Program-made: the position numbers and the translations under genes
Notes under the pieces: generated by a model
The model's input: the letters and a program-made list of their open reading frames with translations, nothing else
Database searches by the model: none
Told to the model about the DNA's origin: nothing
In this document: positions 5,921 to 9,453 of the stretch, piece after piece
Layout of the letters: every line of letters begins with the position of its first letter
Numbering within the stretch: position 1 is the stretch's first letter
Assembly (NCBI GenBank): GCA_024225875.1
Contig: JAAEMD010000076.1
Span: 1 to 9,453, forward strand
Direction: 5' to 3'
DNA length: 9,453 bases
From: a bacterium
GTDB lineage: Bacteria > Margulisbacteria > Marinamargulisbacteria > JAAEMD01

Positions 5921-7306
5921 ATGCAACCAGAGTTTGTTATAAAAGATTTGTCCAGCTTATCCGAATCGTACCTGTATAATAAATATTCAAACCATAACAA
6001 TTTTTTTTATCTGGACAGCTCAGATCCCAATTCCAGATGGAGCCAGTTCTCATTTATGGGCTTTGATCCTATGTTTACAATTGAAACAAAAAATGGCTTA
6101 ACAAGTATCAATAAAAATGATGGAACAATAGTTATAACTGAAAATCCGTTTAAAATAATAGAAAAAGAATTACAAAGATTTTCAACTGATTTTGATCTTG
6201 AATTCACTCCATTCTGGGGCGGTGCTGTTGGTTATATTTCATATGAATCTGCAAAATATATAACAAAAATAATACCGCCAGAAACTATAAAAAACTACAA
6301 ATCCAGTACCCATATCCCCGAAATAATATTTGGTTTTTATAATAATGTTATTGTAATTAACAAATCAACAAATCAAAAATGGTATATTAAAACTCATTTC
6401 CCTGACTCTCCAGCTAAACTGGCAATAAAAAAAGAAAAGCCCGCCCCTGTAAAACAGGGTAAACTGAATTTTACAGAACCTGAATCAAATCTTTCAAAAG
6501 AAACATACATTAATATCATAAAAAAAATAAAAAACTATATAAAAGAAGGTGATATCTACCAGGCAAATATATCACATCGTTTCTATTCAGAATTTACAGG
6601 ACCACCCTCCTTACTCTATCAAAAATTAAAAGAGATATCTCCTGCTCCTTTTTCTGCGTTCTTAAATTTTAATCCTCTATTTATATATAGTTCTTCACCC
6701 GAAAGATTTATTCAAATTAACAAAAATAATATACAGACAAGACCCATTAAAGGAACTATTGCCAGGAGCAGGGATAAATTAACTGATAATAAAAACAAAG
6801 AACATCTTTTAAAATCAAAGAAAGATATCGCTGAACTGACTATGATTATTGATCTGGAGCGCAATGATCTTGGCAGAATATGCAGCTTCGGATCAGTAAA
6901 TGTCCCACAGCAGATTGTTCTGGAAGAATATGCTCAGGTATTTCATCTGACATCTACAGTGGAAGGCAGGTTAAGAACCGGCTTATCTCATATGGACGCT
7001 TTCAAGAATATGTTTCCAGGAGGATCAATAACAGGAGCCCCTAAAATAAAGGCTATGCAGATAATATCTGAAGTCGAGTCAGTTCCCCGCAGTATTTATA
7101 CCGGCTGCATCGGTTACTTTGGATTTAATAATAATACTGATTTTAATATAGCTATACGCACAATGTATTCATATAACAACAATTTATATTTTCATGCCGG
7201 AGGAGGCATCATAGCTGACTCTATCCCTGAAAATGAATGGAATGAAACTATGGTAAAGGCTAAAGGCATGCTGGATCTGGTAAAAAACAGTGATATTCAA
7301 ATTTAA
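5921..7306 (+). CDS. pabB: Aminodeoxychorismate synthase component I (PabB)
   Basis: This 461-residue chorismate-binding enzyme converts chorismate and ammonia to 4-amino-4-deoxychorismate, the first step to 4-aminobenzoate for folate. The N-terminal domain includes LDSSDPNSRWSQFSFMGFDP (about 31-50), as in TrpE/PabB proteins. The catalytic domain has EGDIYQANIS (209-218) and PIKGT (275-279). K277 in PIKGT is the hallmark separating PabB from anthranilate synthase TrpE, which has PIAGT. GGSITGAPKIKAM (367-379), YTGCIGYFGF and the terminal HAGGGIIADSIPENEWNET complete the active site. PabB normally uses ammonia from the glutaminase PabA, which is not nearby. The gene starts 11 bp after lepA without a visible Shine-Dalgarno site, and pabC follows 23 bp later, which strengthens the assignment. 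Confidence 0.95.
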   Translation: MQPEFVIKDLSSLSESYLYNKYSNHNNFFYLDSSDPNSRWSQFSFMGFDPMFTIETKNGLTSINKNDGTIVITENPFKIIEKELQRFSTDFDLEFTPFWGGAVGYISYESAKYITKIIPPETIKNYKSSTHIPEIIFGFYNNVIVINKSTNQKWYIKTHFPDSPAKLAIKKEKPAPVKQGKLNFTEPESNLSKETYINIIKKIKNYIKEGDIYQANISHRFYSEFTGPPSLLYQKLKEISPAPFSAFLNFNPLFIYSSSPERFIQINKNNIQTRPIKGTIARSRDKLTDNKNKEHLLKSKKDIAELTMIIDLERNDLGRICSFGSVNVPQQIVLEEYAQVFHLTSTVEGRLRTGLSHMDAFKNMFPGGSITGAPKIKAMQIISEVESVPRSIYTGCIGYFGFNNNTDFNIAIRTMYSYNNNLYFHAGGGIIADSIPENEWNETMVKAKGMLDLVKNSDIQI

Positions 7307-7329
7307 TATCTTATCAATTAAAATTAAGT

Positions 7330-8148
7330 ATGATGAAAAAAGAACACCTGTACATAGCAGCTGATCTGAAAATCACAAAAAGGAACAGGTTTTATCTGCC
7401 ATTATCTGACCAGGGCTTCATTTACGGCTACGGACTATTCGAAACAATTCTGGTATCGAAGAACAACCCTGTTCTAATAGAAGAGCATCTGGACAGATTA
7501 AGAAAAAGCGCAAAACAACTTAATATATCGCTCAATTTCAGTAACAGGGAAATTATAAACTGCATAAAAGAGCTGCTGACATATAATAAGACCTGTAACT
7601 GTATATTAAATATATACTTAAGCGCAGGCAGTAAAGGAGCCCCTCTTTTATTAATCACAACAAAAGCACTGTACCAGGGCATTAATAAGCCGGTAAGGAT
7701 AGCTCTTAAAAAAACCACTTATCCTAGAAACAGGTTAAGTGCATACAAAACACTTGCTTACTTACCTAATGTATTGGAAAAAAATGAAATGCCGGAAGTA
7801 GATGACATAGTTTTATTTAACTCTGAACAGGAAATTTTAGAATCAACAAGAGCAAATATTTTCTTTGTAAACGGTCAGAATATCTTCACTCCGGATTCAA
7901 AACTTATTTTACCTGGAATAACACGTCAGTTCCTGTTGAAAAATCAAACGTCCTTAAAAATTAACATCATAGAAAAAAAGATATATCTGGCAGATATTGC
8001 CAGGTTTGATGAAATATTTATGACTAACTCCTTAAGAGGCATTATTTTAATAAAAAACCTGAAGGGCTTCCCTGCCCTGAAATCCAGAGAAGCGGCTGTA
8101 TCTCTTCAAAAAAAGTATCTTTTCCTTATTAATAATCTAAACTCTTAG
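7330..8148 (+). CDS. pabC: Aminodeoxychorismate lyase (PabC), class IV PLP enzyme
   Basis: This 272-residue fold-type IV PLP enzyme most likely removes pyruvate from 4-amino-4-deoxychorismate to give 4-aminobenzoate. LSDQGFIYGYGLFETI (about 25-40) and EEHLDRLRKSAKQL (51-64) are typical of the class IV aminotransferase fold. The PLP lysine is K140 in SAYKTLAYLPNVL. ILESTRANIFFV (169-180), LPGITRQFLL and the late FDEIFMTNSLRGI bind cofactor phosphate and substrate. Sequence alone does not always separate PabC from branched-chain or D-amino acid aminotransferases; the position directly after pabB decides for PabC. Two adjacent ATG codons (7330 and 7333) are possible starts and neither has a Shine-Dalgarno site. 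Confidence 0.9.
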   Translation: MMKKEHLYIAADLKITKRNRFYLPLSDQGFIYGYGLFETILVSKNNPVLIEEHLDRLRKSAKQLNISLNFSNREIINCIKELLTYNKTCNCILNIYLSAGSKGAPLLLITTKALYQGINKPVRIALKKTTYPRNRLSAYKTLAYLPNVLEKNEMPEVDDIVLFNSEQEILESTRANIFFVNGQNIFTPDSKLILPGITRQFLLKNQTSLKINIIEKKIYLADIARFDEIFMTNSLRGIILIKNLKGFPALKSREAAVSLQKKYLFLINNLNS

Positions 8149-8171
8149 GCAGTTGAATTTTTCAATAACTC

Positions 8172-8201
8172 TTTACTTTCTTTTTTCAAAAAAAGTATAA
8201 T
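8172..8201 (+). promoter_or_regulatory. Promoter of the methyltransferase-like gene, predicting a leaderless message
   Basis: TTTACT (8172-8177, four of six) is followed by an 18-bp spacer and a perfect TATAAT (8196-8201). The start codon ATG begins at 8209, which is where transcription itself should start. The spacer is an AT-rich inverted repeat (TACTTT...AAAGTA, 8174-8197). The promoter lies wholly between the pabC stop and the next gene, so that gene need not depend on the lepA-pabB-pabC transcript. Confidence 0.6.
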
Positions 8202-8208
8202 ATCGAAG

Positions 8209-9453
8209 ATGTCTGATAAAACTAATTCCATTGAAATACAGTCGTCTGTATCAAGATTCAAATCCATCAGGATCATACTTGCAGACTTATACTGGAAAAA
8301 TTATGGGCTTTCAAATTTCTTTACTGAAAGAATCCCCTTTTCTGCCAGAAACGGTAAAGCTTTTGCAGAAAAGCTGGCTGGCCTTTACATAAAAACCCTG
8401 GAACTTAAGACAGCTGAAAAAAAATCAAATTCCGACAACTTTATACATGTATATGAGCTTGGTGCCGGGCATGGCCTGTTATCAAAATTTTTCCTGGATA
8501 CTCTGCACAGCAAATACCCGGAAATATACAAACAGACTATCGTACACATAACAGACAACTCAAAATTAATAATTAAGAAACTACGGAAACTATCTATTTT
8601 CAAAAAACATTCAAATAATATAAGTTTCCAGATAATTGATGCTGCAGAACCGGAATTCAATAGCCATGAACTCCCTTTTTTTATATACAGCTCCCAGCTG
8701 ATCGATGCATTGCCTGCATACCATATTGAAGCTGATAAAAAAGAGGTTAGTGAGCTACTAATTAAGACTACTATAAATGAAGATGCTTCATTATTAGATA
8801 CCTCCGTATACCCTCCGGTACCCATTGACGCAAAAACAATCAAAAAAATTCTACTCGGTAAAAATAAAAAAAAGAAGCTTTTATTAGCTCCCAGAATACT
8901 CCCTCTGTTAAAAGAAGAAATTGTCAAACAGGATATAGAAACCACCTCTTACCTGTCCCCTGAAAATAAAGCATCTATAAAAGAATTTATATCCTCATCT
9001 GATATAACTGAAAAAACATATTTCAACTACTCTCCTGAAATCGAATCTCATATCAGTACTGTTTCATCATCACTGCTTCCAGAAGGCCTTTACGTGACCA
9101 GTGATTTCGGCTTCTCACAAAAGACCGGTCATAACACCTCTGATTTTTTACTTGCAGGCTATTGTTCAACAAGCTTCTATTCTGTTTGTTTTCCGTTAAT
9201 TTTTTATTTATCTAATAAATCAGGGCTGATTAGTTTAATAACAAATCAGGATCTCGATCAAACTCAAGACCTGATCCTTTATAAGGGTTCGAAAGTAACA
9301 CAACTATCTGAATATTTCAAAAACAACTTCGATACTGTTGGTTATGAAAAAATCTCCTCTGTCTTAGACAGGATAAGCAGTTTTAACCAGGAGATGTGTA
9401 CCCTGGACAATATAAAAAAAGAATTAGATCGGCTCTGCGAATCTGACAAAAAA
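8209..9453 (+). CDS. Divergent MidA/NDUFAF7-type SAM-dependent methyltransferase-like protein, partial at window end
   Basis: The frame from the ATG at 8209 stays open for 415 codons and leaves the window, so the C-terminus is unknown. VYELGAGHGLLSKFFLD (about 81-97) is the SAM-binding motif I of class I methyltransferases. FFIYSSQLIDALPAYHIEA (157-175) matches the 'NELLDALP' region, and GLYVTSDFGFS (293-303) the 'iDYG' strand, of the COG1565 family (MidA, NDUFAF7). NDUFAF7 dimethylates an arginine of a complex I subunit; most bacterial members are uncharacterised. The usual N-terminal 'GDF-T-P' motif is not clearly present, being replaced by FFTERIPFSARNGKAFAEKL (37-56). The part after about residue 340 looks unlike the core and may be an extra domain. 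The start is supported by a promoter placed so that the message would be leaderless. No signal peptide or membrane segment is evident at the N-terminus. Confidence 0.75.
   Translation, partial: MSDKTNSIEIQSSVSRFKSIRIILADLYWKNYGLSNFFTERIPFSARNGKAFAEKLAGLYIKTLELKTAEKKSNSDNFIHVYELGAGHGLLSKFFLDTLHSKYPEIYKQTIVHITDNSKLIIKKLRKLSIFKKHSNNISFQIIDAAEPEFNSHELPFFIYSSQLIDALPAYHIEADKKEVSELLIKTTINEDASLLDTSVYPPVPIDAKTIKKILLGKNKKKKLLLAPRILPLLKEEIVKQDIETTSYLSPENKASIKEFISSSDITEKTYFNYSPEIESHISTVSSSLLPEGLYVTSDFGFSQKTGHNTSDFLLAGYCSTSFYSVCFPLIFYLSNKSGLISLITNQDLDQTQDLILYKGSKVTQLSEYFKNNFDTVGYEKISSVLDRISSFNQEMCTLDNIKKELDRLCESDKK

Noticed and set aside
7428..7718. Open frame of 96 codons on the minus strand.
   Set aside because: It is antisense to the conserved N-terminal half of pabC and has no motif of its own.
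8152..8187. Small hairpin TTGAA/TTCAA after pabC followed by T-rich sequence, considered as a terminator.
   Set aside because: The stem has only five mostly A-T pairs and the T-run is interrupted and distant.
8103..8198. Repeated TTCAAAAAAAGTAT at the end of pabC and before the next gene.
   Set aside because: It is a short, nearly homopolymeric A-rich match, easily produced by chance in this base composition.
8385..8945. Open frame of 186 codons on the minus strand.
   Set aside because: It lies fully antisense to the methyltransferase-like gene, whose motifs are recognisable, and its Ser/Phe/Ile-rich product looks like a shadow of AT-rich coding DNA.

Overview
The window looks like a piece of an AT-rich, Gram-negative bacterial chromosome carrying mostly housekeeping genes. 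Gram-negative is inferred from the two separate heptose genes, rfaE1 (kinase) and rfaE2 (nucleotidyltransferase), which make ADP-heptose for lipopolysaccharide. The lineage cannot be fixed from the sequence. The mix of a class IIB-type aldolase, split heptose genes, a small GGQ protein and genes mostly without Shine-Dalgarno sites would fit an uncultivated or deep-branching group, but that is only an impression.

Left part, read on the minus strand from about 3.69 kb down to 1: a promoter overlapped by a perfect palindrome, a strong Shine-Dalgarno site, then fba (class II aldolase), rfaE1 and a small release-factor-like GGQ gene, tightly packed (3 and 17 bp gaps). Next come a 117-bp MITE-like repeat, rfaE2, a tRNA-Arg(ACG) gene, and a decayed C-terminal fragment of a transglutaminase-like protein with two in-frame stops.

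Middle: a divergent intergenic region of about 500 bp (3619-4115) separates fba from lepA. It holds the second copy of the 117-bp repeat, in the same orientation as the first. The two copies bracket the fba-rfaE1-GGQ block.

Right part, plus strand: lepA (elongation factor 4, GTG start), pabB and pabC form a compact run (11 and 23 bp gaps). PabB and PabC make 4-aminobenzoate for folate from chorismate; the glutaminase partner PabA is not in the window. After pabC, a consensus promoter lies directly against the ATG of a long open frame that leaves the window. It encodes a divergent SAM-methyltransferase-like protein of the MidA/NDUFAF7 type, and its message is predicted to be leaderless.

I see no defence system, CRISPR array, phage or complete insertion sequence. 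The most notable items are the paired MITE-like elements, the leaderless or near-leaderless starts, the palindrome in the fba promoter and the transglutaminase relic.
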